From Pseudonocardiales bacterium (GTDB lineage: Bacteria > Actinomycetota > Actinomycetes > Mycobacteriales > Jatrophihabitantaceae): 10,804 nucleotides of DNA. The DNA is taken from NCBI GenBank assembly GCA_030840415.1, contig JAVEEO010000525.1, positions 1 to 10,804 on the forward strand. Reading direction: 5' to 3'. Under the pieces are notes generated by a model. It was not told the DNA's origin. It did not search any database and saw only the letters and a list, made by a program, of their open reading frames with translations. Shown here in pieces: positions 1 to 5,884 of this stretch. Each line of letters opens with the position of its first letter. Positions within the stretch are counted from its first letter, which is position 1. A program made the translations under genes and the position numbers.

Positions 1-63
1 CCAGGACCGACATCCGGCCTTCGGGGTTGGCCCTGTTTCTGGCCGAACGCCGGAGCGACCGGA
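1..63 (-). other. Left-edge spacer with possible start of next gene
   Basis: This is the region downstream of the small membrane protein gene. On the minus strand an ATG lies at 13-11 and reads ATG TCG GTC CTG before the window ends, so a further co-directional gene may begin here; four codons are too few to name it. In mycobacteria tatA and tatC follow pafC, which makes a Tat gene a reasonable guess but no more than that. Bases 26-48 can fold into a 7-bp stem (GTTGGCC with GGCC-GAAC, one bulged base) with an 8-nt loop. No U-tract follows, so it is a poor terminator candidate. Confidence 0.3.
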
Positions 64-258
64 TCATCGCAACCGGTCCGCCGCGGCCTGCAACCTGGTG
101 CCGAGCTGGGCCAGTTCGGCCATCAGCTGCTCCAGCCTGGCCCGCTCGGTGGTCAGTCGCCGGGCCTTCCAGCTGATCTCGTAGCCGGCGAAGCCGAGCA
201 CGACCAGGGCGAACACGATGGCGAAGCCCCATGCCGCGAACACGATCCAAGCCTGCAT
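64..258 (-). CDS. Small single-pass membrane protein with coiled-coil tail
   Basis: This is a 64-residue protein of unrecognised family. Residues 4-26 form one strongly hydrophobic segment rich in Trp, Phe, Ala and Val, with a Gly-Tyr-Glu break at the end. The segment is followed by a basic Lys-Ala-Arg-Arg stretch, which predicts an extracytoplasmic N-terminus and a cytoplasmic C-terminus. Residues 33-63 are charged and Leu-rich with heptad-like spacing, consistent with a short coiled coil. The ATG at 258 lies 10 nt beyond the pafC stop (269-271), so the gene is almost certainly co-transcribed with pafBC. No good Shine-Dalgarno is visible, so translation may depend on coupling to pafC. It lacks the Phe-Gly hinge and amphipathic helix expected of TatA. 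The function is unknown; its position at the end of the pafBC operon is the only contextual clue. Confidence 0.75.
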   Translation of the reverse strand: MQAWIVFAAWGFAIVFALVVLGFAGYEISWKARRLTTERARLEQLMAELAQLGTRLQAAADRLR

Positions 259-268
259 GACCGGCAGC

Positions 269-1222
269 TTACTGGCCGCGGTAGGCAGCCAGTGCCTGAG
301 CGGCCGAGGCCTCGACGTCGCGGGCCAGCCAGTCCGGTGCCAGCACCGTAACCGCTCCCCCGGACCGGCGGACCAGCGCCGCCACCCAGGCCGGATTGGC
401 CACTCGCAGCGTCGCGCGCAGCGAGGCTGCCCCGTCGCCGGCCGGCATCACCGACTCGCACGGGTAGTAGTCGGCCACCCACTCCCAGCCCGCTCCCAGC
501 CGCAGCTCCACCAGCAGGTGCTCCGGTGCCGGCCGGTAGACCCCGGCGCTGACATCGGTCAGCGTCACGTTCTCCGGCACCCGGGCCGGCTCGTCCAGCA
601 GCGTGGCGTCCTCGATCCGGTCCACCCGGAAGATCCGGATCGCCTCGGCCCGGCGGCACCACGCCTCCAGGTAGCCGATCCCCTCGGCGACGAACACCCG
701 GATCGGGTCGATCACCCGGTGGGTCGTCTCGTCCCGGGCGGCGGAGTAGTAGTCCAGCTCGACGGCCCGGCGCTGCTCGACCGCCTGCTGGGCCAGCTTG
801 CCCCACCGGTCCCGGCCGGTCAGCCGGATGTCCACCGCGTCGGCGTCCAGGTGCTGACCGGCGGCCGCCTCGATCTTGGTCAGCGCCCGCTCGGCCGCCC
901 CGCCCTTGGTGGCGCCCGGGACGTCGGTCAGGGTGCGCAACGCCACCGCCAGCGTCATCGCCTCGGTGGCGGTGAGCTTCAGCGGCCGGCTCAGGCCGCC
1001 GTCGTAGGTGACCGAGACGGTGTCGCCGTCGAACATCAGGTCGATCAGGTCCTCCGGGCCGGAGCTGCGCCCGCACAGCCAGAGCATCTCCAACTCCTTG
1101 CGCAGCTGGTCCTCGCCGATCCCGAACTCCGCGGCGGTCTCGCTGATCGAGGCCACCCCCCGGGACACGATGTAGGGCACCAGGGCCAGCAGGCGGGAGA
1201 CCTTGTCGCCGGTGTCGGTCAC
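269..1222 (-). CDS. pafC: PafC, WYL-domain transcriptional activator subunit
   Basis: PafC partners PafB to form the activator of the LexA/RecA-independent DNA-damage response described in mycobacteria. The protein has 317 residues. An N-terminal winged-helix region (about 7-60) contains LLALVPYIVSRG and LWLCG, both typical of PafC. It is followed by a linker with RPLKLTATEA and then a WYL-type domain (about 145-210). In this domain the signature is GYLEAWC (183-189) rather than a canonical WYL, as I recall for mycobacterial PafC too. A C-terminal WCX-like extension covers about 230-315. The start is GTG at 1222, whose GTGA overlaps the pafB stop by 4 nt, implying translational coupling and equimolar production of the two subunits. 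The next gene starts 10 nt after its stop. Identification rests on sequence resemblance and on order after pafA and pafB. Confidence 0.95.
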   Translation of the reverse strand: MTDTGDKVSRLLALVPYIVSRGVASISETAAEFGIGEDQLRKELEMLWLCGRSSGPEDLIDLMFDGDTVSVTYDGGLSRPLKLTATEAMTLAVALRTLTDVPGATKGGAAERALTKIEAAAGQHLDADAVDIRLTGRDRWGKLAQQAVEQRRAVELDYYSAARDETTHRVIDPIRVFVAEGIGYLEAWCRRAEAIRIFRVDRIEDATLLDEPARVPENVTLTDVSAGVYRPAPEHLLVELRLGAGWEWVADYYPCESVMPAGDGAASLRATLRVANPAWVAALVRRSGGAVTVLAPDWLARDVEASAAQALAAYRGQ

Positions 1223-2343
1223 CGCGGTCCCCCGGCCAGCGCCTGGCCCGCCGGTGCCTCGTCAGTCGATGCCTGGTCCGTCTCCGCCACCCCGGCGCTG
1301 CCGGTCGCTGAGCCCGTCAAGGAGCCTGCCGATGAGCTCGTTGCCGGACGTGCCGAGCCGGCCGCCGGCTGCGCGCCCGGCACCTCGCCGGTCACCCCGC
1401 TGAGCAGCCGGACCACCGCGGCCACCAGCTCGGGCGGATCGAGCGCGACCGCCTCCGCGCCGACTCCGGCCACCAGGCCGGCTAGCCGGTCCAGGTCGCG
1501 GTAGTCCATCGTCAGCAGGTCACCCTCGGCGGTGCCGCGCATCTGCCTGGCCAGCCGCCGCAGTTGCCCGCCACGCCCCGGCGCGACCCGCACCAGGGCG
1601 AGCTGGTCGGGCTGGTGGTTGGCGCCGCGGACCAGTTCCAGCATGTCCAGGTCGTCCGGACGGCTGGTCTTGGCGGTGGCGATCAGCGTCCTGACCTCGC
1701 CGACCAGCCGGTCCAGCCGGAAGCTGCGCACGTCGCCGCGCCCCCGGTCGTGGCCGACCAGGTACCACCGGCCGCGCCAGGACAGCACGCCCCAGGGCTC
1801 CACCGTCCGCTTTTCCGGTGCCGGTGCCGACTGCTTGCGGTAGCCGAACTGCACCACCCGGCGCTCGGAAACCGCCGCCACCAGCTCAGGCAGGGCCGGC
1901 TCGTTGCCGGGCAGCGGGGGCAGCGCGTCCGCGCCGGGCGGCTCCTCGATCTCGATGCCGGCGGCCCGCAGCTTGATCAGCGCGGTGCGGGCTTCGGTGG
2001 CCAGCGACGCGGTGCTCCACAGCCGGCCGGCCAGGCCCACCGCGGCCGCCTCGTCCGCGGTGAACTCGATCGGCGGCAGCTCGAAGTCCTGGCGGGCGAT
2101 CCGGTACCCGTCCTCGGTGTCGAAGACCGAGTTGCGGCCGGTCTCCAGCGGGATGCCGAGTTCGCGCAGCTCGGCCTTGTCCCGCTCGAAGCTGCGCTTG
2201 AAGGCCTCGTCGGGATTGGTGGAGTCCTGCGAGACCTCGTAGCCCTCGACGGTGTCGCGAATCCGGTCAGCGGTGATGTACTGCCGGGTCGAGAGCAGGC
2301 ACAGCACCAGGGACACCAGTCGCTGCTGTCGCCGTGCCGCCAT
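1219..2343 (-). CDS. pafB: PafB, WYL-domain transcriptional activator subunit
   Basis: PafB is the other half of the PafBC activator. From ATG 2343 the protein has 374 residues. It contains an N-terminal winged helix (about 4-90, with LLSTRQYITADRIR and ELRELGIPLETGR), a WYL domain (about 155-225, with VEPWGVLSWRGRWYLVGHDR at 181-200 and an intact Trp-Tyr-Leu at 193-195), and a WCX domain (about 245-318). The open frame extends to 2484, but those 47 codons overlap pafA, are Arg/Gly/Pro-rich and match nothing in the family. ATG 2343 aligns with the start of the mycobacterial protein. No Shine-Dalgarno is visible upstream; a TACCGT -10-like hexamer lies 8 nt before the ATG. Residues 319-374 are a Ser/Ala/Gly/Thr-rich tail absent from the roughly 332-residue M. 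tuberculosis protein. The stop overlaps the pafC start (GTGA). Confidence 0.94.
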   Translation of the reverse strand: MAARRQQRLVSLVLCLLSTRQYITADRIRDTVEGYEVSQDSTNPDEAFKRSFERDKAELRELGIPLETGRNSVFDTEDGYRIARQDFELPPIEFTADEAAAVGLAGRLWSTASLATEARTALIKLRAAGIEIEEPPGADALPPLPGNEPALPELVAAVSERRVVQFGYRKQSAPAPEKRTVEPWGVLSWRGRWYLVGHDRGRGDVRSFRLDRLVGEVRTLIATAKTSRPDDLDMLELVRGANHQPDQLALVRVAPGRGGQLRRLARQMRGTAEGDLLTMDYRDLDRLAGLVAGVGAEAVALDPPELVAAVVRLLSGVTGEVPGAQPAAGSARPATSSSAGSLTGSATGSAGVAETDQASTDEAPAGQALAGGPR

Positions 2344-2351
2344 GTCCGACA

Positions 2352-2357
2352 ACGGTA
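2352..2357 (-). promoter_or_regulatory. Possible weak -10 element for pafB
   Basis: On the minus strand TACCGT fits the actinobacterial -10 pattern TANNNT and lies 8 nt before the pafB ATG (2343). No ribosome binding site is present, so a leaderless or near-leaderless pafB transcript is possible in addition to read-through from pafA, whose stop lies 80 nt upstream. No -35 box is evident. TANNNT is common by chance, so support is weak. Confidence 0.25.
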
Positions 2358-2423
2358 GGCGACGACCGCGCCCGCGCCGCGCGCCACCCCGGCCCGGCTG
2401 CTCGGTTCGTCGGACTCCGGCGC

Positions 2424-3782
2424 TCACATCGAGGCAATCAGCTTCTCGACCCGGTCGTCGACCGCTCGGAACGGGTCCTTGCACAGCACCGTGCGCTGCG
2501 CCTGGTCGTTCAGCTTGAGATGGACCCAGTCCACCGTGAAGTCCCGCCGGGTCTCCTGGGCGCGCTTGATGAACTCGCCGCGCAGCTTGGCCCGGGTGGT
2601 CTGCGGCGGCACGCTCTTGGCCTCGTAGACCGCCAGGTCCGAGGTCACCCGGCTGACCGCGCCGCGATTGGCCAGCAGGTAGTACAGCCCGCGGTCGCGG
2701 CGGATGTCGTGGTAGGTGAGATCGAGCTGGGCGATCCGCGGCGAGGACAGCGGCAGGTCGTAGCGGGCCCGGTAGCGCTCCAGCAGCTGGTACTTGGTGG
2801 CCCAGTCGATCTCGCGGTCGATCAGGCTCAGGTCACCGGACTCGACCGCCTTGAGGGTGCGTCCCCACAGGTCGAGCACCTGCTCGGTGACCGGGTCCGA
2901 GCCGGTGGCGTCGACGAAGGTCCGGGCCTTCTCGTAGTACTCCCGCTGGATCTCACTGGCGCTGGCCAACCGCCCGTTGGCGAGCTTGACCTGCCGGCTG
3001 CCGGTCAGGTCGTGGCTGATCTCGCGGATCGCCCGGATCGGGTTCTCCAGGGTCAGGTCCTTGAAGGTGATGCCCTGCTCCATCATCCGCAGCACCAGGT
3101 CAGCACTGCCCACCTTGAGCAGGGTGGTCGACTCGTTCATGTTGGAGTCGCCGACGATGACGTGCAGCCGGCGGTAGCGCTCGGCATCTGCGTGCGGCTC
3201 GTCCCGGGTGTTGATGATGGGCCGGGACCGGGTGGTCGCCGAGGACACCCCCTCCCAGATGTGCTCGGCCCGCTGGCTGAGGCAGTACACTGCGCCCCGT
3301 GGCGTCTGCAGCACCTTGCCGGCACCGCAGATCAGCTGCCGGGTGACCAGGAACGGGATCAGCACGTCGGCCATCCGGCTGAACTCGCCGTGCCGGGCGA
3401 CCAGGAAGTTCTCGTGGCAGCCGTAGGAGTTGCCGGCCGAGTCGGTGTTGTTCTTGAACAGGTAGATGTCGCCGGCGATGCCCTCGTCGTTGAGCCGCTT
3501 CTCGGCGTCGATGAGCAGGCCCTCGAGGATCCGCTCACCAGCCTTGTCATGGGTGACCAGGCTGAGCAGCGAGTCGCACTCGGGGGTGGCGTACTCGGGG
3601 TGGCTGCCGACATCGAGGTAGAGCCGGGCACCGTTGCGCAGGAAGACGTTGGAGGACCGGCCCCAGCTCACCACCCGCCGGAACAGGTAGCGGGCCACCT
3701 CGTCCGGGCTGAGCCGGCGTTGACCCTCGAAGGTGCAGGTCACACCGTATTCGTTCTCGATACCGAAGATACGTCGCTGCAC
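2424..3782 (-). CDS. pafA: PafA, Pup-protein ligase
   Basis: PafA uses ATP to phosphorylate the C-terminal Glu of Pup and transfers it to a substrate lysine, marking the protein for the proteasome in the cytoplasm. The 452 residues equal the mycobacterial length. Visible hallmarks are the metal/nucleotide-binding Glu in GIENEYG (E9 and E11), the catalytic-base Asp57 in [31 protein letters not shown], the strand [14 protein letters not shown], and a C-terminal domain ending in [16 protein letters not shown], which is characteristic of PafA and not Dop. The absence of the Dop loop between the first glutamates and the Asp also separates it from the paralogue upstream. The start is GTG at 3782, matching the family N-terminus MQRRI. 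There is no Shine-Dalgarno; a -10 hexamer sits 6 nt before the GTG, suggesting a leaderless message. It is separated from rslA by 107 bp. Confidence 0.98.
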   Translation of the reverse strand: MQRRIFGIENEYGVTCTFEGQRRLSPDEVARYLFRRVVSWGRSSNVFLRNGARLYLDVGSHPEYATPECDSLLSLVTHDKAGERILEGLLIDAEKRLNDEGIAGDIYLFKNNTDSAGNSYGCHENFLVARHGEFSRMADVLIPFLVTRQLICGAGKVLQTPRGAVYCLSQRAEHIWEGVSSATTRSRPIINTRDEPHADAERYRRLHVIVGDSNMNESTTLLKVGSADLVLRMMEQGITFKDLTLENPIRAIREISHDLTGSRQVKLANGRLASASEIQREYYEKARTFVDATGSDPVTEQVLDLWGRTLKAVESGDLSLIDREIDWATKYQLLERYRARYDLPLSSPRIAQLDLTYHDIRRDRGLYYLLANRGAVSRVTSDLAVYEAKSVPPQTTRAKLRGEFIKRAQETRRDFTVDWVHLKLNDQAQRTVLCKDPFRAVDDRVEKLIASM

Positions 3783-3788
3783 AGGCCC

Positions 3789-3794
3789 AGCCTA
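3789..3794 (-). promoter_or_regulatory. Predicted leaderless pafA promoter, -10 TAGGCT
   Basis: On the minus strand TAGGCT matches TANNNT and is followed by exactly 6 nt and then the pafA GTG (3782). That is the geometry of actinobacterial leaderless promoters, where transcription starts at the first base of the start codon. The lack of any purine-rich ribosome binding site before pafA agrees with this. I cannot see a convincing -35 hexamer. It would give pafA, and probably pafBC, a promoter independent of the upstream sigma/anti-sigma genes. Confidence 0.5.
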
Positions 3795-3836
3795 GCCAGC
3801 GTTTCGTCCGGATGCGCGCTTGTGATTGCGCGTATC

Positions 3837-3846
3837 GGCAATTGCC
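3837..3846. repeat. 10-bp perfect palindrome upstream of pafA
   Basis: GGCAATTGCC is a perfect palindrome in the 107-bp spacer between the rslA stop and the pafA start, centred about 60 bp upstream of the pafA start. It is AT-containing in a GC-rich neighbourhood and could be an operator half or a dyad site. Ten-base palindromes are not rare, so this is only a lead. A second palindrome, GAGCGGCCGCTC at 3880-3891, overlaps the rslA stop. Nothing else is recognisable in the spacer apart from the pafA -10. Confidence 0.25.
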
Positions 3847-3889
3847 TTGCGTGGAGTATCCATTTTGCGCCACCGGCCCGAGCGGCCGC

Positions 3890-4603
3890 TCACAACCTCA
3901 GCCGCAGCACGGTCTGGCCGCGGTCGTCGGAGACCTCGATCCTGCCGATGTTCTGCCGCGGCCACGGGCTGGTCCGGGTGATCTGGACGTCCTCGTCCGG
4001 CTGCGGGGTCCAGCTTCCCAGGTCGAACCGGTCGCCGCGGCGGTTGAAGATCACCATCCGGTAGGAGACGGCATGGTCGTAGGGGTAGCTGCTGCCATGG
4101 GAGGGGTAGCCGCAGGCCAGCTTGACCCGGGTGGCCGAGCCTGCCGGGATCAGCTGGACGGTGGCGTGCACCCCGGCGGAGTTGGGCCCGACCGTCTCCA
4201 TCGCCAGGGTGCGCGGCTGGTGGGCGTGCTGCCAGCTCAGCACCCCGCCGGTGGCCAGCAGGGCCAGCAGGCAGGCCGCCGCCAGCGCCAGGCCGGCGAT
4301 CCGCCGGGCGCGCCGCCGCCGGCTGGCCGCGACCTGGCGCAGCAGCCGGGGCAGCAGGGTGTCCGGCGGCGGCTCCGGCTGCCAGGCCGAACTGTCGGCC
4401 CGCGCCAGCACCGTGGGCAGCTCGCCGAACTCCGCGACCCGGTCCCGGCACACCTGGCAGCGAGCCAGGTGCCGCTCGAAGGCCGAGCGCCGCTCCGGGT
4501 CCAGGGCGCCCAGCAGGTAGGCGGCGTCGTCGAGCGCGAACTCGGCGTGCTCGGCGCCCAGGACCTGATCGCGCTCGGCATCGTGCTGGCCGGGGCCGGT
4601 CAC
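3890..4603 (-). CDS. rslA: RslA-like zinc-binding anti-sigma factor
   Basis: This membrane anti-sigma factor is predicted to hold the SigL-like sigma factor inactive in the cytoplasm and release it when its zinc site is oxidised. It has 237 residues. An N-terminal ZAS domain has the expected ligands His19, His45, Cys49 and Cys52 (H-x25-H-x3-C-x2-C in RHLARCQVCRD). A basic run precedes one membrane helix (about 102-123), and an extracytoplasmic beta-rich domain covers about 135-237. The tail, with GSWTP, IEVSDDRGQTVLRLRL and an unpaired Cys164, resembles the M. tuberculosis RslA C-terminal domain. The start is GTG at 4603, overlapping the sigma gene stop as GTGA, so the pair is translationally coupled. 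Zinc and redox sensing is known for RslA and inferred here from the conserved ligands. Confidence 0.88.
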   Translation of the reverse strand: MTGPGQHDAERDQVLGAEHAEFALDDAAYLLGALDPERRSAFERHLARCQVCRDRVAEFGELPTVLARADSSAWQPEPPPDTLLPRLLRQVAASRRRRARRIAGLALAAACLLALLATGGVLSWQHAHQPRTLAMETVGPNSAGVHATVQLIPAGSATRVKLACGYPSHGSSYPYDHAVSYRMVIFNRRGDRFDLGSWTPQPDEDVQITRTSPWPRQNIGRIEVSDDRGQTVLRLRL

Positions 4604-5133
4604 GGCAGGGCTCCGATCTCGTTCAACGCCAGCTTGAGGGCGCGTAGGGCATAGTGCGAGCGGGACTTCACGGTCCCCTCCGCGATCTGGAGACGCTCGG
4701 CGGCCTCCCGGACGCTCGATCGCCGGTAGAACAGTTCCACCAGCACCGCCCGGTGTTCGGGGCTGAGCCGCAGCAGCGCGTCGGCGATCAGCCGGGACTC
4801 GACCAGGGCGTCGGTCGGATCGCCGAGTGCGGACTCCGGAACGGCCGCCACCAGCTTCTCCGGCCGGACGCTACGGGCGCGCCACTCGTCGATCACGATC
4901 CGGCGGGCCACTGTGTACAGCCAGCCCCGGGCCGAGCCCGCCTGCTCGGCGGTGAAGGCGGGGCTGTTGGGGTTGCGCCAGGCCCGCAACAGGGTCTCCT
5001 GCACCACGTCCTCGGCAGCCTGCCGGTCGCCACCGGTCAGCCGGACGGCGAAGGCCCACAGCGCCGCGGCGTGCTCGTCGTGCAGGGCCTGCATGACGTC
5101 ACGCTCGTCGACCGCGCTGCGATCGGCTGGCAT
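4600..5133 (-). CDS. sigL: SigL-like ECF RNA polymerase sigma factor
   Basis: This is an extracytoplasmic-function sigma factor directing RNA polymerase to a small regulon. It has 177 residues, the same length as I recall for M. tuberculosis SigL. Region 2 spans about 17-87, with AEDVVQETLLRAW (40-52) and RGWLYTVARRIVIDEWR (69-85). Region 4 spans about 118-172, with LSPEHRAVL and a helix-turn-helix ending in IAEGTVKSRSHYALRAL. The frame is open to 5664, but ATG 5133 is clearly the start: GAGGAG lies 6 nt upstream and the SigL homology begins here. It forms an operon with rslA through a GTGA overlap. A promoter with the sequence SigL itself is reported to recognise lies upstream, implying autoregulation. 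The assignment to SigL rather than another ECF group rests on sequence resemblance, the type of anti-sigma partner, and the promoter. Confidence 0.88.
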   Translation of the reverse strand: MPADRSAVDERDVMQALHDEHAAALWAFAVRLTGGDRQAAEDVVQETLLRAWRNPNSPAFTAEQAGSARGWLYTVARRIVIDEWRARSVRPEKLVAAVPESALGDPTDALVESRLIADALLRLSPEHRAVLVELFYRRSSVREAAERLQIAEGTVKSRSHYALRALKLALNEIGALP

Positions 5134-5193
5134 GGCCGCTCCTCGATGGTCGGTCCGGCTCCAGGCGAACGGTACGGCCGCCGCCTGCAGATT

Positions 5194-5221
5194 CATACGG
5201 CGCGGGCGCCCGGATGGTTCA
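5194..5221 (-). promoter_or_regulatory. SigL-type promoter of sigL-rslA
   Basis: On the minus strand the -35 box TGAACC (5221-5216) is followed by a 16-nt spacer and the -10 box CGTATG (5199-5194). This matches the M. tuberculosis SigL consensus as I recall it (TGAACC, then about 16-17 nt, then CGT). Transcription would start near 5187, giving a leader of about 54 nt before the sigL ATG and its GAGGAG ribosome site. It has the same -35, spacer length and CGTA core as the plus-strand promoter at 5236-5263, which strengthens both. Confidence 0.75.
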
Positions 5222-5235
5222 GATCGCGGCGGTGG

Positions 5236-5263
5236 TGAACCGATCCGGCAGCGGCTGCGTAGG
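5236..5263 (+). promoter_or_regulatory. SigL-type promoter of the Rieske gene
   Basis: TGAACC (5236-5241), a 16-nt spacer and CGTAGG (5258-5263) reproduce the SigL-type promoter found on the other strand. The start of transcription is predicted near 5270, about 78 nt before the Rieske ATG. The two -35 boxes are inverted and 14 bp apart. The dyad extends outward to CGGAT on the left and ATCCG on the right with one extra base. The shared spacing argues that one sigma factor serves both transcripts. Confidence 0.75.
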
Positions 5264-5285
5264 CCAAGGCAGGAAGATCTTTGCG

Positions 5286-5351
5286 ATGGAGGACGCACCG
5301 GCGGTGATCGGTACCGCGCGGTGCGCCGGCAGACTTGGAGTCGACGAATGA
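5286..5351 (+). CDS. Possible 21-codon leader ORF before the Rieske gene
   Basis: An ATG at 5286 opens a 21-codon frame starting MEDAPAVIG, whose TGA (5349-5351) overlaps the Rieske ATG as ATGA. AGGAAG at 5271-5276 could serve as a ribosome binding site, though its spacing is long and it sits at the predicted transcription start. The frame runs through the leader hairpin, so its translation would melt the hairpin. No known peptide is recognised. In GC-rich DNA a short open frame is common by chance. The overlap with the downstream start and the promoter-proximal position are the reasons to list it. Confidence 0.3.
   Translation: MEDAPAVIGTARCAGRLGVDE
5294..5325 (+). promoter_or_regulatory. 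12-bp hairpin in the Rieske mRNA leader
   Basis: CGCACCGGCGGT (5294-5305) pairs with ACCGC, a bulged G, and CGGTGCG (5313-5325), leaving a 7-nt loop (GATCGGT). That makes 12 base pairs with one bulge. It lies in the predicted leader, ending 11 nt before the GGAG ribosome site (5337-5340) of the Rieske gene. No U-run follows, so an intrinsic terminator is unlikely. It could stabilise the message, control access to the ribosome site, or be an operator at the DNA level. Confidence 0.5.
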
Positions 5352-5851
5352 GCACTGAGCACAACGACGACCGCGCAGGGGCGGCCGGCATCAGCCGGCG
5401 CAGCGTGCTGGCGGTCGGCGCGGTCGGCATTCCGGGGATCGCCCTGGTCGCCTGTTCGCAGGCCAAGGCGCCGCAATCCCAGCTGGCGACGGAATCGTCG
5501 GCCAGCGCCGCCACCGGCTCGTCGGCGTCCGCCTCAGGCTCGGCCTCGGCAGTAACTGGCGGCAAGGCACTGGCCAAGCTGTCCGACATCAAGGTGGGCG
5601 AGGCGATCTCGGCCAAGGGGGCCGACGGTGCCGACATCATCATCACCCGGCCGACCGCGACCACGGTCGCTGCCTACAGCGCGATCTGCACCCACCAGGG
5701 CTGCACGGTGAAGCCGGCCGGCAAGGAACTGGACTGCCCGTGCCACGGTTCGGTCTACGACCTCAAGGGCGCGGTGCTCAACGGCCCGGCCCAGCGGCCG
5801 CTGTCCCCCGTCCAGGTGAGCCTGTCCGGCGACGACGTGGTGGCCGGCTGA
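5348..5851 (+). CDS. Tat-exported Rieske [2Fe-2S] lipoprotein
   Basis: This is a 167-residue electron-transfer protein predicted to sit on the outer face of the cytoplasmic membrane. Residues 16-36 form a twin-arginine lipoprotein signal: SRRSVL with Arg17-Arg18, a hydrophobic stretch, and the lipobox LVAC with Cys36 as lipid anchor. A Ser/Ala/Gly-rich linker (37-72) leads to the Rieske domain (about 75-165). Its cluster ligands are Cys114 and His116 in CTHQGC, and Cys130 and His133 in CPCHGS. Cys119 and Cys132 are placed for the stabilising disulfide. ATG 5348 follows GGAG by 7 nt; the frame is open further upstream, but that stretch overlaps the promoters. The gene diverges from sigL and shares its promoter type. 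It is a short stand-alone Rieske protein, not the cytochrome bc1 subunit, which is larger with extra membrane helices. The redox partner is unknown. Confidence 0.92.
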   Translation: MSTEHNDDRAGAAGISRRSVLAVGAVGIPGIALVACSQAKAPQSQLATESSASAATGSSASASGSASAVTGGKALAKLSDIKVGEAISAKGADGADIIITRPTATTVAAYSAICTHQGCTVKPAGKELDCPCHGSVYDLKGAVLNGPAQRPLSPVQVSLSGDDVVAG

Positions 5852-5854
5852 CCT

Positions 5855-5884
5855 GCTAGCCGTTGCTGGGCGGCTCGGGCTAGT
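5855..5884. terminator. Possible bidirectional terminator between Rieske gene and prcA
   Basis: The convergent stops of the Rieske gene (5851) and prcA (5880) are 28 bp apart. CTAGCC (5856-5861) can pair with GGCTAG (5878-5883), and inside it AGCCG (5858-5862) can alternatively pair with CGGCT (5871-5875). Either stem is short and there is no T-run, so the case rests mainly on position between convergent genes. Confidence 0.3.

Noticed and set aside
2343..2355. TTGTCGGAC before the pafB start, partly like the PafBC motif
   Set aside because: It matches only 7 of 9 bases, overlaps the start region, and no TANNNT follows at the right distance.
2344..2484. N-terminal extension of pafB by 47 codons
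   Set aside because: It overlaps the pafA coding end, has an Arg/Gly/Pro composition typical of out-of-frame GC-rich DNA, and the family begins at ATG 2343.
2334..4064. Long plus-strand open frame opposite pafA
   Set aside because: It is a mirror of pafA codon bias in GC-rich DNA, with no recognisable domain, no promoter and no ribosome site. The same applies to the other long plus-strand frames opposite pafB, pafC, prcB, dop and the MFS gene.
5134..5664. N-terminal extension of the sigma factor frame up to 5664
   Set aside because: It runs antisense through the Rieske gene and both promoters. ATG 5133 has a GAGGAG ribosome site and is where SigL homology starts.
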